Shown here: piece by piece, positions 51,436 to 62,609 of the stretch | Numbering within the stretch: the stretch's first letter is position 1 | How the letters are laid out: each line of letters starts with the position of its first letter | Origin: Neckera pumila | Taxonomy: Eukaryota; Streptophyta; Bryopsida; Hypnales; Neckeraceae | Length of the DNA stretch: 64,000 nucleotides | Assembly: GCA_963969595.1 (NCBI GenBank) | Contig: OZ018410.1 | Coordinates: 31,996,913-32,060,912 of the forward strand | Reading direction: 5' to 3' | Notes under the pieces: model-generated | Told to the model about the DNA's origin: nothing | The model's database searches: none | What the model saw: only the letters and a program-made list of their open reading frames with translations | Made by a program: the position numbers and the translations under genes

Positions 51436-54239
51436 ATTCAAACAACAAAATCAACATTCGGATTTGTGATTGGAATATTTCAAATGCACAAAAGAGCTCC
51501 CTTGCATTACAGATACCCTATAGAAGTAGAGAAGGAACTCAATATGCAAAACCATTGGTGGGTGGTTGTGAGCTTTTTTATTCTCGACAAAGGTCACATA
51601 ATGGATTCTTTAGTATTATTGTACAAAATATGTCAATAAACAATAAACAATGACAACAATTTATTTCAAGCCATGTTTTCAAATCTCACTTTATTTAACG
51701 TTATACTTGAGGGTATATTCAAATAGTAAATTAAACCATATATGCTCCAAAATATAAAGATAATTCTAGTACGGAGTAATAAACTAAACCTATATATGCT
51801 CTAAAATAGAATACTCTAAAGCTTGAAAAGCTCTTGGAGGGAACATATCTAACTCCCACTTATTTCACAAAAGTGGCTTGGACACCAAGATAATTTGCAT
51901 TGTCATCCTTGGAACCCTAAGTCCATCTTGGATTGTTTACTTTTGAAACTTTGAACAGATTCAAGATAACAAGTTCATTGCCTTCATTTATCAAAGTCAA
52001 ATCATGATCTTTGAGAAACTATTTCTGGATCACATAGTTGTCACATTGGACAAACCATCTGTCCAAAATGTCTGTTCATCTATCCGTTTGGGACGTCTAA
52101 TATTCCTAACTGCTCAATTTGACTAATTTTTGAGTAATCAAATTGTCCATTTGGTCCATCCAAACAATCTAATATGTCCGCCCATTCAAAATGTCTGGTG
52201 GTCCTAACTTGCTCAATGTGACAACAATACCAGACCGGTCTCAACTGATGTAATATGAAATCTATACAATATAAAACAAACACAATTTCAAATAGTATCC
52301 TATTCATGAAAACTAATAAAAACAATTACCACTCACTACAAGCATATGAACAATATGATTCAAAATATTCCTTCCCTTCAAAGATTTCTCTTAGGTAGTA
52401 TTCTTGGACTCTTGATCAATATACTTTTTTTTTTTATAGATCAGCAACCTCTGACTCAAAAGCACTATTCTTGGAGTCTAGATCAATATTTTTTTCTGCA
52501 AATCAATGTGGGCGATTATTTATCCACCTTTGGTAAATAATCGTATACAACTAGATTCTAGTTTTAATTGAAAAATCCTATCCTAAGTGGGTGCCTAAAC
52601 GTCAATCCATTGTGCGTTCCAAGCAATGGATCTTTTCCAACCGCTAAACACCCAAACCTCTTGCAGAAAAGACTCAAACATCCTATCCTATGACTACCTA
52701 TAACTGAGATGTCCTAACTATTTGAACTGCAAGGGCTTAGATTTTCTAAACTAAAAATCTAATATTTGATAATTTTTAGGTAGTAGAGGATTTCATGCCA
52801 TTTTCAAAAACCTAAAGTTCATTAGGATTGGACTCTCGTAGCAAAAGTTATGTATGGATGAAGTTTGACCACTATTTGATTCATCAAACTTCATCCATGG
52901 TATCCTATTGGTTCCCACTTTTAATTTCACTTCATATTATTATTCAAGGCCTGATTTGGTTTGCCCTAGCTATTTCCAACCCTAAGTTTTTGCTAAATAA
53001 AGTTACCCTAATTTATCCAATTAATTCTATTTTATCTCATCGATAAGAATTCCTTGGATTTTTTGAATTTGTTTTTATCCTTCCTAATTTATTATTTTAC
53101 TTCTAAATTTATTTTTACCAGCCTAAGCTACCGACGGATGAAAATTGATCGATAATTGATGTTTGGAACTTCATCCGCTAATTATCGTTGACCTAAATTC
53201 CTAAGTTGACTTTTAGTTTCACTTTCCCCTTCTAAATTAATTTTGATTCTTAGATTTTTAGATTTTTATCCTTTTGGATGATTTTTGGGTAGATTCATCT
53301 AACCCTCAGGTCAAACTTCATCTGCTTGTAACTTTCTTGTTTTAACTCGGAATTGGACGTACTTTATCTTTTTGGAAACCTCTAGACCTCTACTTCCTAA
53401 TTTTATGCAAAAATTTGACCTGACTTGTAGTCTAGGCTACTCTAGTTCTCGGCCCTATTCTAATTAGGTTAATCAAGAGAAGATTAGACTAGGAAGGTGG
53501 GGTTTTAGCGGGCCACTTCAAATTGCAAGTCATGGATGAGGTTGTTGAGGTTCCCCCCTCAGTCATCTTTTTCTTTTTGGCACTTGTGCAATTGCTTGGA
53601 CAATTCCTTGGTTTAGAGAGATCTGACATTGAAGTGGTAGATTTGAGTCATTTCTTCTTTTTCCTCCTTCCTTTTCTTTCTCTCCCCCTTCCTTCTTTAC
53701 TATTCCCTTACACCACAACTTTTGCTCCAATTTTCTTACACCTTGATGGGCACGTTCTTTTTTGCTTCTTACACTTACACCTTCAATGGACCAAATTAAG
53801 TGTGGGGATTTCTCTAATCCATTCACTATTGATTTTCTCCCTCCTATTTCATCCCTCACCTTGCCAACTTCACACAAGTGTGTTTTGCCTTGAGATTTAG
53901 AGAGCTTTGGAGTGTGACAAATGGAGAGTTTATGTGAGTTTGCAGACTACGTTAGTTCCCTTCCTTGGTAGATCACCCCTTCTTTCTCCTACTGTCCCTA
54001 TTCTACTTTTAACTCCACCTAGTCTACTCTATCTCTTCTTCTACTCAAGCTTCTTTTCTTCTACTTCTATTTACTCTACTCTACCTCTATTTCTACTTTG
54101 TTCATTCTACCCTAATCCCATGTTGGGTTTGTTCTAGTCTTTGGTCCTCCCTCCATTTTTAATCTTTGTATTGTGTGTTTTTTTATTTTATTTTTTAGAA
54201 GTGGGACTTAATAAAAAAAAAAACCCGGAAAATCTGAGT

Positions 54240-54362
54240 TGGGCCACAGCCTGGCTGGCTCCGGGCTGAGCCATGGCTGCTGGCTCTAGTTGGGGCCATG
54301 GCCTGTTGGCTCTGGACCTGCTTGGCCTAGCTGGCTCCGGGCTTGGCTAGCTGGGGCTAACT
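54240..54362. repeat. GC-rich degenerate GGCTGGCTCCGGGCT repeats
   Basis: CTGGCTGGCTCCGGGCTGAG, GCTGCTGGCTCTAGTTGGGG and TAGCTGGCTCCGGGCTTGGC recur within about 120 bp. The low-complexity tract stands out against AT-rich neighbours. Confidence 0.75.
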
Positions 54363-54568
54363 CAAATTTGGTTTTTTTCTTTCTTTGTGGGAAAAAACCG
54401 GTGCCTTGGCTGACTAGCATGAGAATTTTAACCAAAGAATAATCTTTTAAACGACTACCTATAGGAGGGGGGGAGAAATCCCATCAAGAACTCTACTTCT
54501 TAGAGGCTAAATTCTAGACGTTTTCAAGTGCGTCTTGAAAACTAAACTTTGAAAAGATCGACTAAGGG

Positions 54569-54815
54569 GGTTCAAAGCTTCACCGTTAAATTGGTTTTAA
54601 CACTAATTTTAGGACTTAACAATCCCGTGGGTTCAAAGCTCTGCCATCCGACGGGTTTTAATACTTTCTTTAGGACTACAAGGATAACGAAGGTTCAAAG
54701 CTCCGCTGTCCCGAAGCGTTGGCCACGCAGCAAGAGACCCTTTTAGAGGAGGAAAATATTAAAAAAAGAATGACAATCCAAGGGAGGTTCAAAGCTCCGT
54801 TGTTCCGGAGGGTAA
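54569..54815. repeat. Four degenerate tandem units beginning GGTTCAAAGCT
   Basis: GGTTCAAAGCT(C/T)C or CTG starts at 54,569, 54,630, 54,692 and 54,786. The first three units are about 61 bp and share TTTTAA.ACT..TTTAGGAC. Possibly LTR-internal repeats. Confidence 0.75.
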
Positions 54816-56479
54816 GCCACACAACAAGAGATTCATTAGAATAGGACAAAGTAACGACTTAGGGAGACATACGTACGTGAGTTAGTACAAAACTTTTAAA
54901 TGCTAAAGGCCCCCCAAAACGGCATTGCCAAGGTACGGTGGGGGGTGGCTTTAGGGTTAGTAGAAAACACAAGAGAGTCCCTCAAAGTGCAAGTTAATAC
55001 TCAAAACATATAAGGTCACCTAAATCCCAAGTTAGTGACTAAAAAGACTAAAAAGAAAGTCAAATAACTTGCAAGAAACACATACAACAAGATAGAAGGA
55101 CCCCAAGACCTTCAAGAGCTGAAATTTAAACAACAACGGAGCACAAAGTGCTTAAAAACACCATGGAAGCTCCTTTGCCAAAAATACCCAAAAATTCAAC
55201 ATAAGTTGAACCCACAGATCCAAATAAAAGTGAAGATGGTGTGGGAGGAAAATGGGCACTCTTTTATAGATTTTCCAAGGTGCCTACCTCCCTCAAGTAA
55301 CCTTAGTAACCTTATCAACTTAGATTTTCATCTTTATCTCTAAGATTTTCACGGCATTTGGGTTTTACGCTGGTCCAATGTTGTATCTTTTGGAGTTTGC
55401 CTCAAAACTTCAAACGGATTGCGCTAATGGCTTCAAAAGGCTATTTTTAGTCCAAAGATGTCCCTACCCCTATTTTGATGTCTAAAACCTCTCCTAGATT
55501 AGCGCTAACTAAGGCCAGTAAAAGAATAAAAATCTAGATTTTGGAGTTGGCCTTTTCTGACTAAAGTAAATAGTTAGAGTTGTCAAGAATGTCTGAGGGA
55601 GTAAGGAAAAACCCCTTGTTGACTTGATTTTGACTTTGTACACTCTTGGAATGCCAGTCAACTTCACGCAAATTCCGCCACTTGGTTAATCTGGAGGAAT
55701 GTCGCTGATTGGGCCACCTTACGCTATTGGAACACCATGAAACTTGTCGGAGCACATTATTAATATAAAAGAAGCTAACTTAATTTTTAATGAGATTTTT
55801 ACCATAACCTAGGGAATCTCCATGAATTTGATGTTGTCGGTTTAAGCGGTTGACCGTCCGGAAAGGATATTTTCGTAAGTCGAAAAATTCCAAAATTTCT
55901 TGGAGAACCTCTCATGTAGTTTTCCAAGAGATGTACAAGTTCATAATTCTTCACCTCGCACACACTGGTCTGGATGAAAATTCCATCTCTTTTGAAGTAA
56001 CTTGTAGTGTTAAAATTTTCCACATGCAAAGGAATCTTGGCGAATGGATTTCTCTTTTGACCTCCTGGTATGTTTTCAAACCAAGATAACAATCCAGCAA
56101 CTACAGATTTCTTTGTTGGCCCATCTTAAGAAAGTAACTCCTACAGGCTAACATTTGGGGTTTCTACTATTTCAACGATGGGATGCGAAATTAAAACCTC
56201 TCTAGGGGAATCTATCTAAGGACTTATCTGGACTTCCCTCGGACCACCTTTAGCCAGATAGAGTCACATGCATGGCATTTTAGGCTATTTTGGGTAAAAC
56301 CTTCAAACCTTTATATTCCCGCTACTCCCTTGTTTCTAACCTATTTACAAGCGGGATTTAGAGATCTTTTAGGGTAAAAACCCTATTATTATCCAAATGC
56401 TACATGAATATGTAACAACTCTAATTTGTTCTTTCATTCTTTTTTGGTCTTTTTGTATCTTTTTATAACCTAAATTACA

Positions 56480-57087
56480 CAATTACAAAAAAAAAGAAAA
56501 CTATGAGTCTCAAATGACGAATTGGAAGCTCACAGTCAGCAACCTCTAACTTCAAAGCATCAACATCTTTTTGATGCCTTGTTTCCAAAGCTTCAAGATC
56601 TTTTTGAAGCCACGCTTCTATAGAGGTCATTGTCGAGGGTCTCAAAAGGTGTCGAGACTTGCATCCTCTCAAAAGCAATGGTCTCCTGCTGAGAAGTCAC
56701 GTTCACCTCCAACTCTAAAATCTTGCCTTCTATCAATGCAAATCTTGCTTCAATTAAGTCCATCTCACTCCACTTTTTTTTCTTTTCAAACTTTTTTATA
56801 ATATCTCTTTCTCCTACAAAACCCCAATTTTAATTAAGAAGAAAATGAAAAAAAAAATTTACAAAATCAACTAAACTTACACATTTTTCAACCTTTTGTT
56901 TTCCCCAATTAGATCTGTAGTAGTCTTGCAACACACATTCAGTTGTGATTCAAGCCCATGCTCAATGTTTTCCTTCTTCAAAGCAATACTGATCAAATTG
57001 GATTTGATTATATCCACTTCAAAAGGAAGATTGCTAAAATTATCACGATTAACTTGAAGTTTCTGACTATATGCACAAACACCTCTG
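56480..57087 (-). pseudogene. Decayed coiled-coil coding remnant, at least two exon-like pieces
   Basis: On the minus strand an acceptor-like TCTCATTGCAG precedes an open piece reading GVCAYSQKLQVNRDNFSNLP, then LKKENIEHGLESQLNV and LIGENKRLKN, a helical pattern, ending at AATGTGTAAG. After about 60 bases, TTTTGTAG precedes KKWSEMDLIEARFALIEGK and ILELEVNVTSQQETIAFERM. A different frame then continues with SIEAWLQKDLEALETRHQKD and VDALKLEVADCE. The heptad-like composition suggests a coiled coil. The frame break and unmatched splice phases suggest a dead gene or transposon relic. I do not recognise the family. Confidence 0.35.
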
Positions 57088-57608
57088 CAATGAGAGGCCA
57101 AGCTTCTAGGTGATTTAAGACAAACCCATGAAGAATAATGTAGATAGTGTCAAATGATTTTTCCACATATTGAAATAGGGCATTTGATAGGGGAGGGGAG
57201 GACAGAGGAGAGCCCAGAGAGAAGGATGGAAGGGAGGACGGTCCAATTGTCAAATTCTTGAGCGGAATGACAATAGACGAGTTTACAGAAAGTTGTAGGA
57301 GTGTTACTAGCTATTTTTGGAGTGGAAAAAGTTGTTCCTCCCGATGTACTCCCAACTTGATTAGTTTGCTTTGATTTTTGCCACAAAAATACCGTAATTA
57401 GAATTAGATACTATTTTAAAAAACGTTTTCTAATTATCAATAATCAAAAAGTATTTTTTACTCAATATTCTTATAATAAACTATGTTTAACTTCAAGACT
57501 TCCATTTAGGATTTAGGTATAAAATGTTTCCTTACTTTCTTCCCACCATGAGATGGTATTGTGTAGATGCCTTTGTTCAATTGACAAATACAATGCAGAT
57601 ACTAATAA

Positions 57609-57738
57609 CACTACAAGAAAATAGCATCCAAATTGACACGTCTAAATTGACAAACAATGTCCAAATTGACAAAAAAATGTCCACACTGATAGGAAAAATG
57701 TCCAAATTGACAGAAAATGATAGCATTCTTTTATAGTG
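57609..57738. mobile_element. CACTA-type MITE, 130 bp, with TAA target duplication
   Basis: It begins CACTACAAGAAAATAGCATC, the canonical CACTA-element terminus. Its end in reverse complement is CACTATAAAAGAATGCTATC. TAA at 57,606-57,608 and 57,739-57,741 is the expected 3-bp duplication. The interior is made of repeated (T/C)CAAATTGACA units. Confidence 0.85.
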
Positions 57739-57741
57739 TAA

Positions 57742-60700
57742 GCAATAGTCATCAATACCTCTAGCCGAAGATCTTTAAGCCCATGGCATGTGTCCCCGCG
57801 GAATGCAATAGGGCCAATGAGTATTAAACTTTGAAGCATTTTAGCCGTTTCATGATTTGTAGCTGTTGTTGTTCTAACTATTGTACAAAACAATAAAGCA
57901 TGTACAAACGGCAAAAATATACACAATATAGACCATAGTTACAACTTGTGAGGGAATGGGTGAGGACTATTTACACTCAAACTTTGGTGGATCTACTTAT
58001 TTTTTTTAAATTTAAAAATAGTTGTAATTCTTTATACTGGCTTTGACCTGGTTGTTGAACCTTTTTTGCTGTGACTTAATAAAATTGATCACTAGCAAAT
58101 GGTTTCATAGAAGGAGGTGTCAACAAATATGTTGTCAACCTACAATGGGCTCATAGACAAGCTCCCTAGCGGCTTTTTCTTTTTTGTTATCTCCAATTAC
58201 ATAATTTATGGTATAGTAGAGCAAGCAAACCTAAACAGAGAGAGCTGAGAGAAAATTCTTTGTCACCTTGCAGTATCATTGTAAATTAAACTGAAATCCA
58301 ACTCCCAAGCTCCCAAATCACCCCACCCCAAATTCTACTGCTCACTTCAGCGCCTAGCTCCCACCTTCCACAATCTCCCTATATTCAACAAGAATAACAA
58401 ACCTCAACCTACAGCTAAATCCCTACTTTGTAGAATCCTAATGCCTCCAAAGACACAAAGCCCTTCCTATCAGTCAAATTCACTCTCTCTACCATGGTTC
58501 CAAATTTCCTCCATCTCCGCAAACAAATATCAAGACACCGTGAATTGCTAGCCTAGCCTTCAAGTCTGTTCCATATATACTGCACAGTCAGTAAATAAAT
58601 TCTTCTTATATGGTTGAGGCTCAAGTAATTTTTCAATGCTCCCTTTGTTTGCAAACATGCCCTCTACTCACTCGAATGGGTCTTGGACGGGTATAGGGCG
58701 GGTACAGGACAGCTCTTTTTCTGTCAATTTCACGTTCAATCTCTTTTGAAGCCGGGGCTCTTTACTTTTTGTTGTGAAACAGCCACCAGTTAATTTAAGT
58801 TGAGTAGCAAACTGCCCCTAAAGGTATATGCATGCATAAGCAGAAGTACAAGGTCCACCTAGACAAAACATGAAGATGTAGGAATATGATATTGATTTTG
58901 AGGATTCCTAGCAACAACAGAATATCAATATAATTGGAGCTTCTAGTCAATAAAAGTAACATTCAAAGAATATTCTATTACAAAGATTCTTAATAAAATA
59001 AAAAGATTATCGGCATATGTAATTTAGTAGAGAACTCAAGATCAAAGCTTTGTGCACTAGAATTAGACTACTCCAAATGAAAGATTATGTAGGAGTAAGA
59101 CAAGTATTAATAAAAGACTTATGGACTAGACCACGTATTATAATCTTAAAAAAGAATTGCACTAAAAATATGTGTAATAAAGTTTAAGAACTTCAATTAA
59201 ATGACAAGTGCATTTTGAAATAGATCTATTAGAGTTAGATTGCTTTGTAACATCATCCAAGAGTTTGAATGGATACAATTCAATGGAGGTTCTAAACTAT
59301 CTATGCTCAGTCAAAAGCAAAGTTAAAGTTAGGCTCTTTAAGCAATTCATTTGTATAGATTATGATGATGAACCATGATTAAGCTTGTATACTATCCCTT
59401 AACATATTGTAGGTGGTCATTTCTTGATTGGATGAGTTTTTTTAACCCTATATCTTTGCATGTATTGACAATTTGATGAATTTTAGATCTTAGTTTTTAT
59501 ATTTTTGTTTATGCTAGGAGGTTATATATTAGCAAGAATATTAACAATAAAAAAATAGTGCATATATATGAAGAAAACAATAGTAGAAATTTGAATCTAT
59601 TGGGCAATTAAAAGATCCAAAAGGTTTATATTGGTAATGAAGATGATGCACAGATATCTATTGATGATGTAAAGTCAAGACAAATTGAGCCGATGATTAC
59701 ATATAGACCAATTGTAATATCTTTTAGGATATTGCAGTTGGTCAATTTTGAAATTTTGGATATAATTCGTAGAAATAGCCCATCTCAGCAACGATTGACA
59801 ATATAAATAGGATTATATAAGCACTACCAATGCTATTATTGGTGAAATGTGCTTGTTTTTTGTTATTTTTAATATTAAGTTCTAAAAGTGTCAAGTTAGT
59901 AGATTATAGTGTCAATTAGGTCTTCTAGAGTTGAATTGGTCTTATGGAAGACTTAAAGCATAGAAAATCCCCCTTGAAAACCAAAAGATTATCTTTAGCA
60001 ACTTCCCATCTGATTATTTCCTTCATACTATCCAATTAGAACTAAAGAATTAGTTGGTCAACATCTCAAGGGCAGTTAGTGCCACTTCTAGTCAATTCTC
60101 CCTTCTCTATATAGTAGATTGGTAGTTTTTTAATTTTTCATGTCAATTTTTCAATTTTCCTTAATTTTCCTTGGATTTCTAGAAAATTCTTAGAATTTAG
60201 ATAAAAATTGTATAAATTCAAGACTTCCCTCCTTCATGACAAATTATTTGTGGATTCCAGATTCCAAATCCTTTCATTCATCCAAAATACCAATTGGATA
60301 AAATAAACATTTTTTTAGGTTTATTTCTTCTCCCCTAATTTCTTTGGAAAGTTTATAGAACAAAGATTTTGTTTCAAATAGGCTAGAAATCGGCCATTGG
60401 CATAGCTTTTTTGTCCATTGGCAGGACTATGATATCAATAAGCACACATGGAAACCGCTTGATAATCTAGCCAACGCATTGCAAAAGATACAAGAGTTTC
60501 ATTAATACTATCCTAAAAAAGCTAGACCTTAGAGACCATATACTTACTATTATCATTTCCTGGCTCTTGGAAGAAGTCTCCCTACCACTGGCAAATGTCC
60601 AAATATAAAAAGGGAAGGTAACCATGTTAATACCTTCACTTGTACATAGTTCTTTCATTCAAGATTGAATTGGACTATAGAAACTTGTTAGCAATGTCAA

Positions 60701-61410
60701 TCCTTTGTATATTGAGGGATTTGCAAGAAGATGAGTCATGTGAACTGTCTTGTACACAAGCATGTGTAGAACAATCACAACCTTCTATCTTAGAAGAGCG
60801 TGACAAAGAAGAAACATTTCAACGTCTTGAGGCGACATTTGGAGACATAGGGAGTAAGACCTACTCATGCAATCTTGATTCCAACGCTCAAGCTTTGTTG
60901 ATACTTTTTGTATTTTGAAAATTGGAATTTTTGATCTTCATGGCCATCGTCAATAAAATTGAATTGCATTGAGGGCCTATGAATTTGAGATAGTTAATAA
61001 TAGTCTCAATGAAGAGCTAGTAATCCCTTTTTAGATTGGACCAAGTACTGGATTCCTTTAAAGGATCCATAGTAAATACTCCTAGTTTTCTAAACCCAAT
61101 AGATTGAATAGGGTAATTAGAAGACAACTCTATCAAGAATATTATTTTTATGTGCAAGTTTTGAACACAATCCAATTGAAGTATATTTTTCAATGAAAAT
61201 TATAACTCGAGCTTTGTTGTTCTTTGTTCTACCAATGACAATCAATTGGAGTTTGGAACAACAATTTTTTCTTAAAGTTTATCATTTGCGTTGTATTAGT
61301 TTACAGTAACAAATTTAGAAAGAAAGTTGTGCCTCAAAATTTCATCATTTCTATTGTTTGAATTCAAAATTCCATGCCTTCAAACAAGTCTTTCCACTCT
61401 TAAATTTTTC
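57742..61410. other. AT-rich intergenic region, no gene seen
   Basis: A pyrimidine-rich, somewhat more complex tract lies at about 58,260-58,750. The rest is AT-rich. A 92-codon open frame at 60,640-60,918 (with CELSCTQACVEQSQPS) has no recognised domain and no supporting exons. No transposon ends were identified. Confidence 0.45.
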
Positions 61411-62609
61411 TTAATCCCTAAAGTCCCATTATCCCCTCAGGGGACAAATTGGACTTTGGGCAGGTTCCTGTGACCTCAGTTTTTTATGAAACTTTTTGAA
61501 ACTTTGTTGTAAGATAGAAAAATTGATTAGCTTTATGTGCATATGATTTTAATTTCATTTGGTGACCAAGAGCAAAAGTTATACCACAAAAATCCTAGAA
61601 CTGAACTAGGCAGGCAATACAAAAAAAATTGCAAAAAGTCAAAATAAAATAATTTTTTTTTTCCTAAAATTATATTTTTGTCTATATAATTATGAAGCTT
61701 TGATTCATTCTACTTGGACTAATAATGAGAAAGTTACGGACAATCTTGTTTTTTCAGGCAATTAGACCATCTTCTTGAAAAAATAACTTGTAGGATTCAT
61801 TTCTGAATGCAATTTTTCACAATTTTTCAAAAAAACATTGTTTGACAAGGTTGTGTTTTCTTGCTAAGACAATCTCACCATTGGGGTTAGTATATTTTAA
61901 TCCCATCTTAGAGCTATTAACAATTTAGTTTTCTTTTCAATCTTGGACCTACTTCTACTTAATAATTTTTTAAAGAAGAAAATCAAGTATGTTTTTTTTG
62001 AAATTTTTTTCTAGACTTTCAACTCAATTCTTCAACATAATTTTTTTTAAATTCAAAGTCTGTGATGCAAAAAATTTCCACAAATGGCTATCAAAGTCAT
62101 CTAAAAGCCAGTGTTCAAAAAAGCTTTCTTTTTCAACTTTGAATGCTAATATCTTCTAATCTATATGGTCAAACTTCATAAAAGTCTTACCACATAATTT
62201 CAAACAAGTGAAGTACAAGATCCTATGGTTAGATTCTAAAAAAATGATCTTTTTGGTTTTCATGGGCCACTATAAGAAACCCCCATTTTAAGTGACGAGC
62301 CCTAATTTTTTATGACGGATTTTCAGTGAAGTCAATGTTGACAACCCAAAGTTTTTATGTCAACAAAAATATACAACATAACATCAATATTGACAATCCA
62401 ATGTTTCTATGTCAACATTAATGTTATGTTGGACATTTTTGTTGACATTAAATTTTTGAGTTGTCAACACTGACATCACCTAAAATCCATCATAAAAGAT
62501 TAGGGCTTGTCACCTAAAAAGGGTTTTTTTAATAGTGGACGTACATAACAAAAATAACAGTTTTGAGTGTTTTTTGGCAGAAAAATGGATTTGAGACTTC
62601 AAGGGTTAA
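61411..62609. mobile_element. TTAA-ended TIR element, subfamily B, copy 2, with nested MITE
   Basis: It starts TTAATCCCTAAAGTCCC and ends GACTTCAAGGGTTAA. The interior is colinear with 32,956-33,857, including CTACTTCTACT(T/G)AA and GAAGTACAAGATCCTA. Removing the nested element at 62,268-62,537 leaves about 926 bp, close to the other copy. Confidence 0.75.
62268..62537. mobile_element. CACTA-type MITE, 270 bp, nested in a TTAA element
   Basis: It begins CACTATAAGAAACCCCC and ends GGGTTTTTTTAATAGTG. The arms pair over much of the length: for example AAGTGACGAGCCCTAATTTT with AAGATTAGGGCTTGTCACCT, and TCAATGTTGACAACCC with GAGTTGTCAACACTGACATC. The flanking trinucleotides are GGC and GAC, an imperfect 3-bp duplication. 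Confidence 0.75.

Larger units (their letters stand above)
51436..57608. other. Intergenic region with LTR-retrotransposon-like tract and short repeats
   Basis: A local duplication lies at 52,380-52,500 (TATTCTTGGA(C/G)TCT.GATCAATAT twice). A small hairpin, TGGATGAAGTTTGA with TCAAACTTCATCCA, spans 52,856-52,898. The stretch of about 53,490-54,230 contains GGTGGGGTTTTAGCGGGCC and AATTAAGTGTGGGGAT, phrases typical of purine-rich tracts near the 3' ends of plant gypsy elements. However, no reverse transcriptase or integrase frame is visible. GC-rich short repeats follow at 54,240-54,362 and 54,569-54,815. Confidence 0.4.

Noticed and set aside
53523..53900. 125-codon open frame with Leu/Phe/Pro-rich stretches
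   Set aside because: Pyrimidine-rich low complexity in a probable retrotransposon non-coding tract; no recognisable protein pattern.
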